DNA from: Prevotella multiformis DSM 16608 | GTDB lineage: Bacteria > Bacteroidota > Bacteroidia > Bacteroidales > Bacteroidaceae | Reading direction: 5' to 3' | DNA length: 64,000 bases | Assembly (NCBI RefSeq): GCF_000191065.1 | Contig: NZ_GL872283.1 | Span: forward strand, 212,776-276,775 | In this document: piece by piece, positions 56,039-64,000 of the stretch | Layout of the letters: each line of letters starts with the position of its first letter | Numbering within the stretch: position 1 is the stretch's first letter | Position numbers and translations under genes: made by a program | The notes under the pieces: generated by a model | What the model saw: the letters and a program-made list of their open reading frames with translations, nothing else | Told to the model about the DNA's origin: nothing | The model's database searches: none

Positions 56039-58048
56039 ATGAAACGTTTATTGAAGTCCACATACGGCTCGCCGATAGCATTGGTGCTTAACCTGCTGCT
56101 GGCTTACTGTATCTTCTTTGTGGCACGACTGGTTTATTTCGTTGTCAACTACAGTTACTTCGTTGACGGACTGTCGGCTTCTTCGCTCTGGATGTGGGTG
56201 CGCGGAAGCCTTCTTTTCGATACGACAGCCATCTTCTACACCCACATTCTCTACATCGTCCTGATGCTTTTCCCGCTTTGGAGAAAGGAAAACCCGGTCT
56301 ATCACAGGGTCTGCAAATGGGTGTTCATGGTTGTCAATGGCCTGTCACTCGCCATCAACCTTGCCGATTCGGTGTATTTCCCTTTCACACTGCGCCGCAC
56401 CACGACCAGCGTGTTCCGTGAGTTCGACAACGAAAACAACATCGTTGGCATCCTGTTTCACAATGCTGTCACCCACTGGTACCTCATCCTGATTTTCATC
56501 TTCGTTCTATGGCTTGCCAGTAAGTTATATGTCATGCCGCATACTGACCACAGCAGCTATAAAAGCCTGCGCCAGCGGTCGGCCTATGCGGTTCAGTTGT
56601 TTGTGTGCCTTGCCATTGCCGCTGTCGCCACCGTAGCCGGTTGCCGGGGCGGCCTGCAGTCGGGAGTACGCCCGATCACCATCAGCAACGCCAACCAGTA
56701 CGTGGAACGGCCGACAGACTGCGCCCTGGTGCTCAACACCCCCTTTGCCCTTATCCGCACGATAGGCAAGTCGGACTTTTCCGTTCCCGATTACTTCCCC
56801 TCTCTGGCGGCCGCACGTGAAGTCTACGATCCTGTCCACTGGATGCAGTACAAGGCTCCGAACCCTGCTTCCGGAGTACGCCTTCCGAACAAGAAGAACA
56901 TCGTGATCCTGATTGTCGAGAGCTTCGGACGAGAATACATCGGCGGCTTCAACCGTGACTTCTTCGGCGGCAAATACAAGGGATACACACCGAATGTAGA
57001 CCGGCTCATCGACAAAAGCCTCGTCTATCGCTTCTCGTACTGCAACGGACGGAAAAGCATTGACGGCATGCCGTCCATCCTCTGCAGCATACCACGCTTC
57101 GGCGAGCCCTTCATCCTCACGCCGGCTTCGATGAACGACTATACCGGTCTGCCGGGTCTGCTCAGCAGGTGGGGCTACGAGACGGCCTTCTTTCATGGTG
57201 CCAACCGCGGTTCGATGGGGTTCCTCGCCTTTGCCAACAAAATCGGCTTCCAGAAGTATTACGGCCGGCAGGACTATGACGAAGACCCCCGCTTCGGCGG
57301 CGACAAGGACTTCGACGGCAACTGGGGCATCTGGGACGAGCCGTTCCTGCAATACTACTGTACGAAAATGGGCGAGATGAAGCAGCCGTTCATGACCGCT
57401 CTCTTCACCGTCTCCAGCCACGACCCCTTTGTCGTACCGGAGAAATACAAAGATGTCTTCAAGGAGGAACACCTCCCTATCCAGAAGTGCATCCGCTATA
57501 CAGACATGGCGATCGGCAGGTTCTTTGCCTCTGCCAGCAAGCAGCCCTGGTTCAAGAACACCATCTTCGTACTCACGAGCGACCACACCAACCAGAGCGA
57601 CCATGAGCAGTATATGACCGACATCGGCGGTTTCTGCTCACCTATTATTATATATGATCCATCCGGAGAAATAAAGCCAGGACGTGTAGACGGCGTGGCA
57701 CAGCAGATCGACATCATGCCGACACTGCTGAACCACATCGGTTATAATGCCGGTCCTTACCTGTCCTTCGGCATCGATCTGCTGCACACGCCGGCGGAGA
57801 AGACATGGGCGGTGAACTATCTGAACGGCATCTACCAGTACGTCAGATACGGCTACGTGCTCCAGTGGGACGGCCGGCAGACGAAGGCCATCTACCGTGT
57901 CACCGACCCGCTGATGCGCCGCAACCTCCTCGGACACGTGCCCGAACAGGCCAAGATGGAACAGGAACTGAAAGCCGTCATCTATCAGTATATGTACCGG
58001 ATGGTACACGACCGGCTTCATCCCACGGTCAACAACCCGCAATTCTAA
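56039..58048 (+). CDS. LTA-synthase-like sulfatase-superfamily membrane protein, first copy
   Basis: 669 aa. Residues 1-~190 have about five membrane segments (ALVLNLLLAYCIFFVARLVYFVV, FDTTAIFYTHILYIVLMLFPLW, GLSLAINLADSVYF, LILIFIFVLWL, LFVCLAIAAVATVAG), then an extracytoplasmic alkaline-phosphatase-fold domain (IVILIVESFGREYIG, TPNVDRLIDKSLVY, AFFHGANRGSMGF, FVLTSDHTNQSD). The nucleophile position expected as Thr in LtaS reads Ser in GRKSIDGMPS. Family members transfer phosphoglycerol or phosphoethanolamine onto glycolipids; here the substrate may be LPS or another surface glycan. Sits 23 nt after the exporter. Confidence 0.85.
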   Translation: MKRLLKSTYGSPIALVLNLLLAYCIFFVARLVYFVVNYSYFVDGLSASSLWMWVRGSLLFDTTAIFYTHILYIVLMLFPLWRKENPVYHRVCKWVFMVVNGLSLAINLADSVYFPFTLRRTTTSVFREFDNENNIVGILFHNAVTHWYLILIFIFVLWLASKLYVMPHTDHSSYKSLRQRSAYAVQLFVCLAIAAVATVAGCRGGLQSGVRPITISNANQYVERPTDCALVLNTPFALIRTIGKSDFSVPDYFPSLAAAREVYDPVHWMQYKAPNPASGVRLPNKKNIVILIVESFGREYIGGFNRDFFGGKYKGYTPNVDRLIDKSLVYRFSYCNGRKSIDGMPSILCSIPRFGEPFILTPASMNDYTGLPGLLSRWGYETAFFHGANRGSMGFLAFANKIGFQKYYGRQDYDEDPRFGGDKDFDGNWGIWDEPFLQYYCTKMGEMKQPFMTALFTVSSHDPFVVPEKYKDVFKEEHLPIQKCIRYTDMAIGRFFASASKQPWFKNTIFVLTSDHTNQSDHEQYMTDIGGFCSPIIIYDPSGEIKPGRVDGVAQQIDIMPTLLNHIGYNAGPYLSFGIDLLHTPAEKTWAVNYLNGIYQYVRYGYVLQWDGRQTKAIYRVTDPLMRRNLLGHVPEQAKMEQELKAVIYQYMYRMVHDRLHPTVNNPQF

Positions 58049-59004
58049 TGAAGAAAGCCTTTTACAAGACCCTTTATCTCCTTGCCTACGGCTTCTGGTA
58101 TCTGCTGGCACTCCTGCCCTTCCCGGTGCTGTACCTGTTCTCTGATGTCTTCTATCTGATTATGGCGCATATCGTGAAATACCGCCACAAGGTGATAGGA
58201 AAGAACCTCCGGAACAGCTTTCCCGAGAAGACCGATGCGGAACTGCACCGCATAGAGCAAGGCTTCTACCACTGGTTCTGCGATTACGTCGTAGAGACGT
58301 TCAAGCTCATGACCATGAGCCGGGAACAGCTGATGCAGCGGATGACCTTCACAGGTACGGAAGAACTGAACAGACTCCTGTCCGAGGGCCGGTCCGTCGC
58401 CATCTATCTGGGACATCTCGGCAACTGGGAATGGATTACCTCACTGCCCTACTGGGTAGAAGACTCCGTCTGCTGCCAGATCTACCACCCTCTGGAAAAC
58501 GAATACTTCGACCGCCTTTTCAAGTTCGTACGCGAGCGGCACGACGCACGCTGCATCCCCATGCAGGAGTCTCTGCGCAAGATCATCCAGTTCGGACGTG
58601 CCGGCAAGCCGGTTGTCGTGGGCTATATCTCTGACCAGACACCCTTCTGGTGGAACATACACCACTGGATAAAGTTCCTGAACCAGGAGACACCGGTGCT
58701 CACCGGGGCGGAACGGATCGTGAAGCACACCCGGCAGGTCTTCGTCTATGGTGACGTGACACGCATCCGCCGAGGCCATTACAACTGTGCGTTCCGCATC
58801 ATCCGTGAGGACACAAAGTCCTTGCCGGAGTACGAGATTACCGATCTCTACTTCCGGGAACTTGAGAAGTCGATCCGCCGTCAGCCCGAGATTTATCTCT
58901 GGAGTCACAACCGGTGGAAGCGGACACGTGCCCGGTTCGATGAGTATTTTGAGGAAGTGAACGGGAAAGTACACCTACGGGAAGGAAAGGAAATGATTTT
59001 CTGA
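58048..59004 (+). CDS. Lysophospholipid acyltransferase family protein (LpxL/HtrB-like)
   Basis: 318 aa, inner-membrane lipid A-type acyltransferase. One N-terminal membrane segment, then HLGNWEW (His123 to Glu128, the HX4E-like catalytic pair), followed by later conserved blocks QESLRKIIQFGRAGKPVVVGYISDQTP and PEIYLWSHNRWKR. The start ATG overlaps the upstream stop codon (TAATG), so translation is coupled to the LtaS-like gene. It probably adds an acyl chain to lipid A or a related glycolipid. Confidence 0.92.
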   Translation: MKKAFYKTLYLLAYGFWYLLALLPFPVLYLFSDVFYLIMAHIVKYRHKVIGKNLRNSFPEKTDAELHRIEQGFYHWFCDYVVETFKLMTMSREQLMQRMTFTGTEELNRLLSEGRSVAIYLGHLGNWEWITSLPYWVEDSVCCQIYHPLENEYFDRLFKFVRERHDARCIPMQESLRKIIQFGRAGKPVVVGYISDQTPFWWNIHHWIKFLNQETPVLTGAERIVKHTRQVFVYGDVTRIRRGHYNCAFRIIREDTKSLPEYEITDLYFRELEKSIRRQPEIYLWSHNRWKRTRARFDEYFEEVNGKVHLREGKEMIF

Positions 59005-59439
59005 CGGCGGTCCGCAGACGGCTTCTCCGTCATGCTCTGTCAATATCTGCGGAGGAAAGCGTCAAAGTACCGGAAGCGGAGAATACGCTTTCTTTGTAAC
59101 CTTACAGGCAGGTGCAAGGGGCTTTTTCATATTGTTTTCTGAACGGCTTTGGATGATCTCCTGTCTGCGGCTCATCCGTCTGTCTGCCTGCAAGCGTACT
59201 CCCTGATGAGTCGAATGGTATCGGGGAAATGAAGCAAGGCTGTTCCGTCTTCTGTTTCCATCCTGTCCGGAAGAGGGTGTCCGGTCTTTGTGATATGAAT
59301 GTGAAATAACTTTACAACAAAGACAGGACAACCGCCTGTTCTCCATCGTCCAGATGTCCCTTTGAGAGGTGGGAATCACCCCCTGTCCGGTAACTGACCC
59401 CTGCCTGTCTTCCAACTAACGCCTGATAGCATCCCAAGT
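59005..59439. other. Intergenic stretch after the acyltransferase
   Basis: About 690 bases separate the converging acyltransferase and LtaS-like genes. The only structure I recognise is hairpin element C (59440-59495). Minus-strand open frames here have no domain support. Confidence 0.5.
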
Positions 59440-59495
59440 GGTGCTTACTTGCCTTGCAACTGATGGCCTTTTGCAATGCAAGTAAGCACCTTTTT
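59440..59495 (+). repeat. Intergenic hairpin element, copy C
   Basis: GGTGCTTACTTGC (59440-59452) and GCAAGTAAGCACC (59478-59490) form a perfect 13-bp stem, followed by TTTTT. The loop contains TTGCAACTGATGGCCTTTTGCAA, resembling the TAACGCCCTTTTG core of copies A and B; an AACGCCTGAT stretch lies just upstream (59418-59427). Confidence 0.75.
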
Positions 59496-59694
59496 GTTTC
59501 CGGTATGTAACCTGTCTGTGAATGAGCGGGTTACAATCGGTGCAATACCTCTCCCCATCTTGTGCCTTATTCGTCTTTCCCCGTCTGCAGAGGGAGCTGT
59601 TCTTCCGGGAGCTTCGTCTGTGAAGAGAGGGTAAATTTTCAGGACAGGAAATGCTTCCTGCCATCGGGTGGTGAAAGGGCAGATGCCCGTACGG

Positions 59695-61668
59695 TTACCG
59701 GAGCACCTTTCCGAAGTAGACCAGCCGCAGGAGGTTGCGGGCATCCGTGCGCCGTTCTGCCTGACGTCGGTAGGCGGGTGCCGCCTCCATCTGCTCGACG
59801 TTGGAACTGAAATAAATGCCGTCGGGTGCGGAGGTGTCCAGCAGGTTCCGTCCCATCTTGAAATACCTCGTATGGCGGAACGCAAAGGGGGCCAGCGTAG
59901 GCACGATGTCGTCATGGCTGCCCCAGCGGCAGGTGAGCTGTCGGTAGGCGGGTCTGCGCAGGTAAGGCGGCAGGTAGATGTAGAGCGGTACGGAGTGTTC
60001 GTACCGCTTGTCTACCGTGTCGTAGTCGAGGATGGAGCGCACGTTGTGGTCGCCCGTAATGACGAGGATGGTGTTCTTTGCAGCAGCCGAAGCCTTGAAA
60101 CGGTCGAGGAACTCGCCCAGCACCTTATTATAATAGCGGAAGCCGGTGAGGTATTTGTCCAGTACCTTGCGGTTGTGCTCGGCAAAGCACTTGCTGTGGT
60201 AGATGGATTCCGGCAGCGGCGGGAGCTTCAGATTCCTCGGGAACTCGAAAGGAGGGTGGTTCGTCGTCGTCATCACGGCGATCATCCTGCGTTTCGCCGA
60301 CGGTTTCTCCAGCTGTCCCAGCAGTGCCTGGAAGAGGTATTCATCGTAGACACCGATGCTGTTGTATGCGGCGCGGGGGTAGTCCTTGAGGATATGGAAC
60401 TTGTCGTACACGGCATCGAAATGCTGGTGGAGCAGTGCCTCGGCGCAGTTCTCCCACGCCGCATCCATGCCCGACATGAACATCGTGGTGTAACGGCTGG
60501 CCTTGAAAGGCAGCGCGATGGACGTGGGAAGCAGCCGGAAGCGGTAGGCCGAAGCGAAGAAACGGGGATAAGGCGTAGAGACGTAGAGGTTCTCGAGCGA
60601 GGCTACCGTACCGTTCTGCACCGACTGGAAGTTGCGGAAAAGCAGGTCGTCATGGAAGTGACGGCGCAGATGGAAGTACATCTCGGCATCCTTCCGCTGC
60701 AGATGGAACAGATAGTTGCTCCAGCTCTCGCTGTAGATGATGACCACGTTGGGCTGCGGCAGCCGCATCGTGTCGGCCGCCTCGGCGAAGAGTGCGTGCT
60801 GCAGGGCGGCGAGTGTGTCTTTTCCCTCCATCTTCACCTTGCCGCCGGTGTAGACATCCAGGGCCTCCTGCAGGCTCTTGAAGCGGAACTGCTGCAGCAG
60901 GTCGGCCGTGTTTTCCATCCGGAAAGCATCCTTCTTCTCCTTGTAAGCCTTCTTGAGCATATAGACGGCATTCGGCACAAGGTCGTTCAACGTCTTCTGG
61001 TCGGACACGAAGGTATCTTCTATCTGCAGCGGGAAACGCCATACGGAACCGCGCAGTCCGATGGCAAGGAAGGTGATGTAAAGCAGGAGAACAGCCGACA
61101 GACAGATGCGGCGACGGACAGACGGGCCGGCTGATGGTGCTGGGGAAGCGGCCGGGACGGATGGCACACTGCCTCTTTCGATTCTGCGGATGCACCACAG
61201 TACCGGCAGCAGGACGATGAGGAAGGCGATCGCCTCGTACACACAATGGTATTCTTCCCAGATGGTCTGGAGCAGACCCAGCGGTCCTTCGTTGAAGAAA
61301 TCGAAGAAGGTGAGGTTGATATGACTGTTGAAATTGGCGTAGAAGCCGAGGTCTATGCCGCTTATCATCAGAATGAGCATACTGGTGATGGAGAAGTAGA
61401 TGCGGCGGAAACGGCTCAGCACGCGGTCGGTCCACGGTCTCCTGAGGGCGGCGAAGACGAATGTCAGCACCGTGGGGAGCAGCAGCACGTAGCAGACGAC
61501 CTGCACGTCGAAGCGCAGGACATTGAAAAGCAGATGCGGGAATACTGACAGGTGGCTGCTGACGACATCCAGGGGAACGAACGCAACGGCAAAGCAGATG
61601 CGTGCGAAGAACAGGATGACAAGCAGCAGGACAGCATGTCTGAACAGGTATTTTAAATTATGAAACAT
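59695..61668 (-). CDS. LTA-synthase-like sulfatase-superfamily membrane protein, second copy
   Basis: 657 aa. N-terminal membrane part (AVLLLVILFFARICFAVAFV, VVCYVLLLPTVLTFVFA, SITSMLILMISGIDLGFY, AIAFLIVLLPVLW), then a catalytic domain with NVVIIYSESWSNY, the Thr-bearing GTVASLENLYVS, TTTNHPPFEFPRN and LVITGDHNVRS. Unlike the copy at 56039 it keeps Thr at the nucleophile position. It probably transfers a phospho-headgroup to a surface glycolipid. It is transcribed with the two downstream-coded glycosyltransferases (13 nt after the GT4 stop). Confidence 0.87.
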   Translation of the reverse strand: MFHNLKYLFRHAVLLLVILFFARICFAVAFVPLDVVSSHLSVFPHLLFNVLRFDVQVVCYVLLLPTVLTFVFAALRRPWTDRVLSRFRRIYFSITSMLILMISGIDLGFYANFNSHINLTFFDFFNEGPLGLLQTIWEEYHCVYEAIAFLIVLLPVLWCIRRIERGSVPSVPAASPAPSAGPSVRRRICLSAVLLLYITFLAIGLRGSVWRFPLQIEDTFVSDQKTLNDLVPNAVYMLKKAYKEKKDAFRMENTADLLQQFRFKSLQEALDVYTGGKVKMEGKDTLAALQHALFAEAADTMRLPQPNVVIIYSESWSNYLFHLQRKDAEMYFHLRRHFHDDLLFRNFQSVQNGTVASLENLYVSTPYPRFFASAYRFRLLPTSIALPFKASRYTTMFMSGMDAAWENCAEALLHQHFDAVYDKFHILKDYPRAAYNSIGVYDEYLFQALLGQLEKPSAKRRMIAVMTTTNHPPFEFPRNLKLPPLPESIYHSKCFAEHNRKVLDKYLTGFRYYNKVLGEFLDRFKASAAAKNTILVITGDHNVRSILDYDTVDKRYEHSVPLYIYLPPYLRRPAYRQLTCRWGSHDDIVPTLAPFAFRHTRYFKMGRNLLDTSAPDGIYFSSNVEQMEAAPAYRRQAERRTDARNLLRLVYFGKVLR

Positions 61669-61681
61669 CGTTTTTTATCTA

Positions 61682-63031
61682 TTATCGGTCATTGCAGACG
61701 GTCTGCCCATCAAGGTTGCGGGACATTGCTCCTGACGGTTGCCGCAGCTGCGGATGGTCTGTCTTCAGATTGCGGAACAGGGTCTTCAGCTGTCCGCCGG
61801 GACTGCTTTCGCCGGCAGAAGGGTCGATGCCCATGAGCTTCCGCAGCCTGTTGTCGACGGCCTGAAAGGTGAAATCGGCCGAGCGGCTGCGTACCCCCTG
61901 CAGAACAGCTGTCTGCAGCTGCGTGTCGCGGAGCAGCCGGTCTGTCTCTTGGGCGAACGCCGCCGCATCGCCTACCGGGACAAGCAGTCCGGCTTTCCCG
62001 TTGTCGAGAATCTCCCGGGGACCCGTCGGACAGTCGGTAGCCACCATGAGCTTGTCGAGCAGGAGCCCTTCGATGAGGACTGTCGGCAGTCCCTCGAACT
62101 TCGCACTGTGTACCAGCAGCCTGCTGCGGAGCATCCACGGATAAGGATTGGCGCAGAAACCCAGGAAGACGGTGCGGTCGGCTATCCCCAGTGCCCGGGC
62201 CTTCTGTTTCAGTTCCTCTTCCGAACTTCCCTTTCCGATGATGTACAGCCATTCCTCACGATGGTACGTGCTGCGCAGCAGGGCGTATGCTTCAAGGAGT
62301 GTCGTGAGGTCTTTCTGCGACTCTTCCAGCCTTTCCACCGCCAGGAGATAAGGGCGGCCGATGCGTTCGTCATCCGGTATGACAGATGCTTTCTGGCGGA
62401 TGATTTCCGGGTTCTTGGCGTTGTAGATGACGGTCATCTTGTCCTTCAGCGATGGGAAAAGCCGGCATCCCTCCTCCCGCATGGCTTTCGAAATGGTAAC
62501 GACCCGGTCATAATGTTCCAGTTCCCTGCCGATCCGTTTCATGCGGCGTCCGTTCTGCCGCATCGCCTGTACGAAGCTGAAGTGGAAGTAGGCGATCTTC
62601 TTCGTGCGGACAGAGCGCAGGAAAGAATAAGCGCAGCAGTCGAAGTCTATGAAGAGGTCGGCCGTCTTCGCCAGCCGGTCGATGCCCCGCTGTGCCCGAT
62701 ACCGCCTGATGGGGTTGTTGACCATCTCGTCATAGACTTTGGCGAGGTGCGATGTCATCTTGAGTACACGTCCTTGCTGGATATGCGTCAGGCGGCGGGA
62801 CTGCGAGAAATAGACGATCTTCACGTTCGCCGGCACCTCACGCCTGAACACTTCAAGGCTGTCCATCGCCGTCGCAATGGCCAGGGTGATCTCCACATCC
62901 TCGCTCTCCGAGAGATGCTTGAGATACTCTATCAGCACCGTGTCGATACCCCCGTCGAGAAAACGCGACATGAGGAAGACGATGCGGAGAGGGGTATCGG
63001 GGGTTGACGGTTGGGGATTGATGGTTACCAT
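61682..63031 (-). CDS. Glycosyltransferase family 4 protein
   Basis: 449 aa from ATG 63031 (start chosen because MVTINPQPSTPDTPLRIVFLMSRFLDGGIDTVLIEYLKHL begins the GT-B fold; 17 further upstream codons overlap the preceding gene). The GT4 C-terminal block is present: PYLLAVERLEESQKDLTTLLEAY, VFLGFCANPYPWM, RLLVHSAKFEGLPTVLIEGLLL and an EX7E-like FEGLPTVLIE. It likely adds a sugar to an LPS or other surface glycan. It follows the GT2 gene by 2 nt. Confidence 0.9.
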   Translation of the reverse strand: MVTINPQPSTPDTPLRIVFLMSRFLDGGIDTVLIEYLKHLSESEDVEITLAIATAMDSLEVFRREVPANVKIVYFSQSRRLTHIQQGRVLKMTSHLAKVYDEMVNNPIRRYRAQRGIDRLAKTADLFIDFDCCAYSFLRSVRTKKIAYFHFSFVQAMRQNGRRMKRIGRELEHYDRVVTISKAMREEGCRLFPSLKDKMTVIYNAKNPEIIRQKASVIPDDERIGRPYLLAVERLEESQKDLTTLLEAYALLRSTYHREEWLYIIGKGSSEEELKQKARALGIADRTVFLGFCANPYPWMLRSRLLVHSAKFEGLPTVLIEGLLLDKLMVATDCPTGPREILDNGKAGLLVPVGDAAAFAQETDRLLRDTQLQTAVLQGVRSRSADFTFQAVDNRLRKLMGIDPSAGESSPGGQLKTLFRNLKTDHPQLRQPSGAMSRNLDGQTVCNDR

Positions 63032-63033
63032 GA

Positions 63034-63840
63034 TCAGATGTCGGGGGCTGGTGTCCGGGTGTTTACAGACATAGGGTCGCACTGCCTTTCCTCTCTTAAT
63101 TTTGCCACAATATAAAACTGATAGCCGCCATCCAGCACGGCATGAATCAGTCCCGGCACACCGTCCAGGCAGCCCCGTTTGAGGAAATAAGACTTGAAAA
63201 AGCGGAAAACAGGACGATAGACGAGTGCCATGCAGCCATACTTCTTCTGCCTTCGGCGCGGCACTTCGTAATCGGAATAGGTGTTATTCTTGCGGATGAT
63301 GTCGGCAACGCTGTCGTTGGCAAGGTGCTCAAAAGCCAGATCCGTGCGTGATGCCGGAATCTTCCATATGTTTCCGTCCACCTTGGGGGAGGCATGGATG
63401 ACCGGAGGCCAGCTGCACTTGCTGCGCCGGAGGAAGCGGACAATGTAGTCGGGATAGCTGCTGTGCATCATCCTGCCCATGAAGTAGTTCTTCCGCGGGA
63501 TGGCAATCGCATCGGGACAGTCGGCCTTCCGGATGGCAGCATAGAGATACTTGCGCAATGCCGGCGTGACGATTTCATCTGCATCGACCACCAGCACCCA
63601 AGGCGAACCGGCCTTGTCAATGGCGAACTGGCGTGCCGGCTCCACGATGCGCAGGTCGCCTTTCGGAAAGGTGACGACCTTACAGCCGTAGGAGCGTGCT
63701 ATGTCGAGCGTCCGGTCTGTACTCTCCATGTCGCAGACGACAATCTCATCGAAGTCTTTTACCGCCTCGATGACTGCCTCCAGATGCCGTTCGGCATTGT
63801 AGGTGTTGATGATGACCGAAATACGTTGTGCATCGTTCAT
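63034..63840 (-). CDS. Glycosyltransferase family 2 protein, WaaE-like
   Basis: 268 aa from ATG 63840. GT-A fold: ISVIINTYNAERHLEAVIEAV, DEIVVCDMESTDRTLDIARSYG, VVDADEIVTPALRKYL (the DXD-like metal site) and PPVIHASPKVDGNIWKIPA. Resembles the WaaE/KdtX group that adds a sugar to the LPS inner core. A -7 box lies only 6 nt before the ATG, so the transcript may be leaderless or the real start lies further in. Confidence 0.88.
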   Translation of the reverse strand: MNDAQRISVIINTYNAERHLEAVIEAVKDFDEIVVCDMESTDRTLDIARSYGCKVVTFPKGDLRIVEPARQFAIDKAGSPWVLVVDADEIVTPALRKYLYAAIRKADCPDAIAIPRKNYFMGRMMHSSYPDYIVRFLRRSKCSWPPVIHASPKVDGNIWKIPASRTDLAFEHLANDSVADIIRKNNTYSDYEVPRRRQKKYGCMALVYRPVFRFFKSYFLKRGCLDGVPGLIHAVLDGGYQFYIVAKLREERQCDPMSVNTRTPAPDI

Positions 63841-63845
63841 AGCTG

Positions 63846-63853
63846 CAAATATA
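63846..63853 (-). promoter_or_regulatory. -7 element close to the GT2 start codon
   Basis: TATATTTG on the minus strand. Transcription 6-7 nt downstream would begin at or inside the start codon at 63840. Confidence 0.5.
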
Positions 63854-63970
63854 ATAAAATATTCATTATCTCCACAGAATAGCCGTATAAAAAACGCATG
63901 GAACATCTTTTTCAGGATATTATTGCCATCTTTTTTTATTCCAACTGGCTTATAATTCGGGATTTTTATC

Positions 63971-63978
63971 TAAATTTG
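63971..63978 (+). promoter_or_regulatory. -7 element for a gene beyond the window
   Basis: TAAATTTG, 22 nt from the window end, on the plus strand. No -33 TTG at the ideal distance. The gene it serves is outside the window. Confidence 0.4.
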
Positions 63979-64000
63979 TAAAACCGTCTGCGCTGTATGC

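Noticed and set aside
59668..61134. Long plus-strand frame opposite the second LtaS-like gene
   Set aside because: Antisense shadow of a gene with catalytic motifs; no start signal or homology of its own.

Overview
The window looks like chromosome of a Bacteroidales bacterium, most probably a Prevotella-type organism (Prevotellaceae). The evidence is promoters of the form TTG-N18-20-TAnnTTTG, the long run DUF6242-DUF6089-uppS-bamA-ompH x3-murI, Bacteroidetes-type lipoproteins, a 47-bp type II-C CRISPR repeat, and intergenic hairpin families that I associate with Prevotella from memory. Genus is an inference; no rRNA gene is present. I found no tRNA, rRNA or complete insertion sequence.

Layout. 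1-12.5 kb (mostly +): a SAM methyltransferase with a THUMP-like C-terminus, a secreted endonuclease I, a GNAT-like protein, topoisomerase IV subunit B, a frameshifted GxxExxY gene, an S41 protease and PNPase. 13.1-19.5 kb: a type II-C CRISPR locus in which cas9 is broken. It keeps a REC-lobe fragment and a C-terminal fragment (RuvC-III to PAM-interacting region) but has lost RuvC-I, RuvC-II and HNH. cas1 and cas2 are intact, a tracrRNA can be placed at about 16793-16976, and the array has 30 identical repeats. Each repeat carries a minus-strand Bacteroidetes promoter. 19.5-24.7 kb (-): an ATPase whose promoter overlaps a perfect 58-bp palindrome, an outer-membrane beta-barrel protein and a DUF3108 protein. 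24.86-25.06 kb: a dense cluster of DnaA boxes beside an AT-rich stretch. 25.1-28.8 kb (-): nrdB and nrdA.

29-43 kb: a small lipoprotein (+), DUF4250, cytidine deaminase, a beta-helix lipoprotein, and an outer-membrane biogenesis run (murI, three ompH/skp paralogues, bamA, uppS, DUF6089, DUF6242), then a Na/Pi cotransporter (all -). 43-49.5 kb (+): a nucleoside kinase with a TGS/ThrRS-like front half, a secreted GH2 beta-galactosidase-like enzyme, an exported protein of unknown function and a papain-like lipoprotein. 49.9-52.4 kb (-): an RNA methyltransferase, SufE and a U32 peptidase-family protein. 52.7-59 kb (+): miaB, an MsbA-like ABC exporter, an LTA-synthase-like sulfatase-fold protein and an LpxL-like acyltransferase. 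59.7-63.8 kb (-): a second LTA-synthase-like protein and two glycosyltransferases. Together the 54-64 kb genes look like a surface glycolipid (LPS/lipid A) assembly and modification region.

The intergenic DNA is rich in small dispersed elements: three copies of a hairpin family with different but self-complementary stems, two clusters of CCGGTTGGGAA-type palindromes, GGAGAGGG-type palindromes (three of four inside reading frames), a MITE-like element with 21-bp perfect inverted ends, and simple tandem repeats. The strongest leads are the effector-less CRISPR locus, the per-repeat promoters and the DnaA-box cluster. All similarity statements come from reading motifs; no database search was run.
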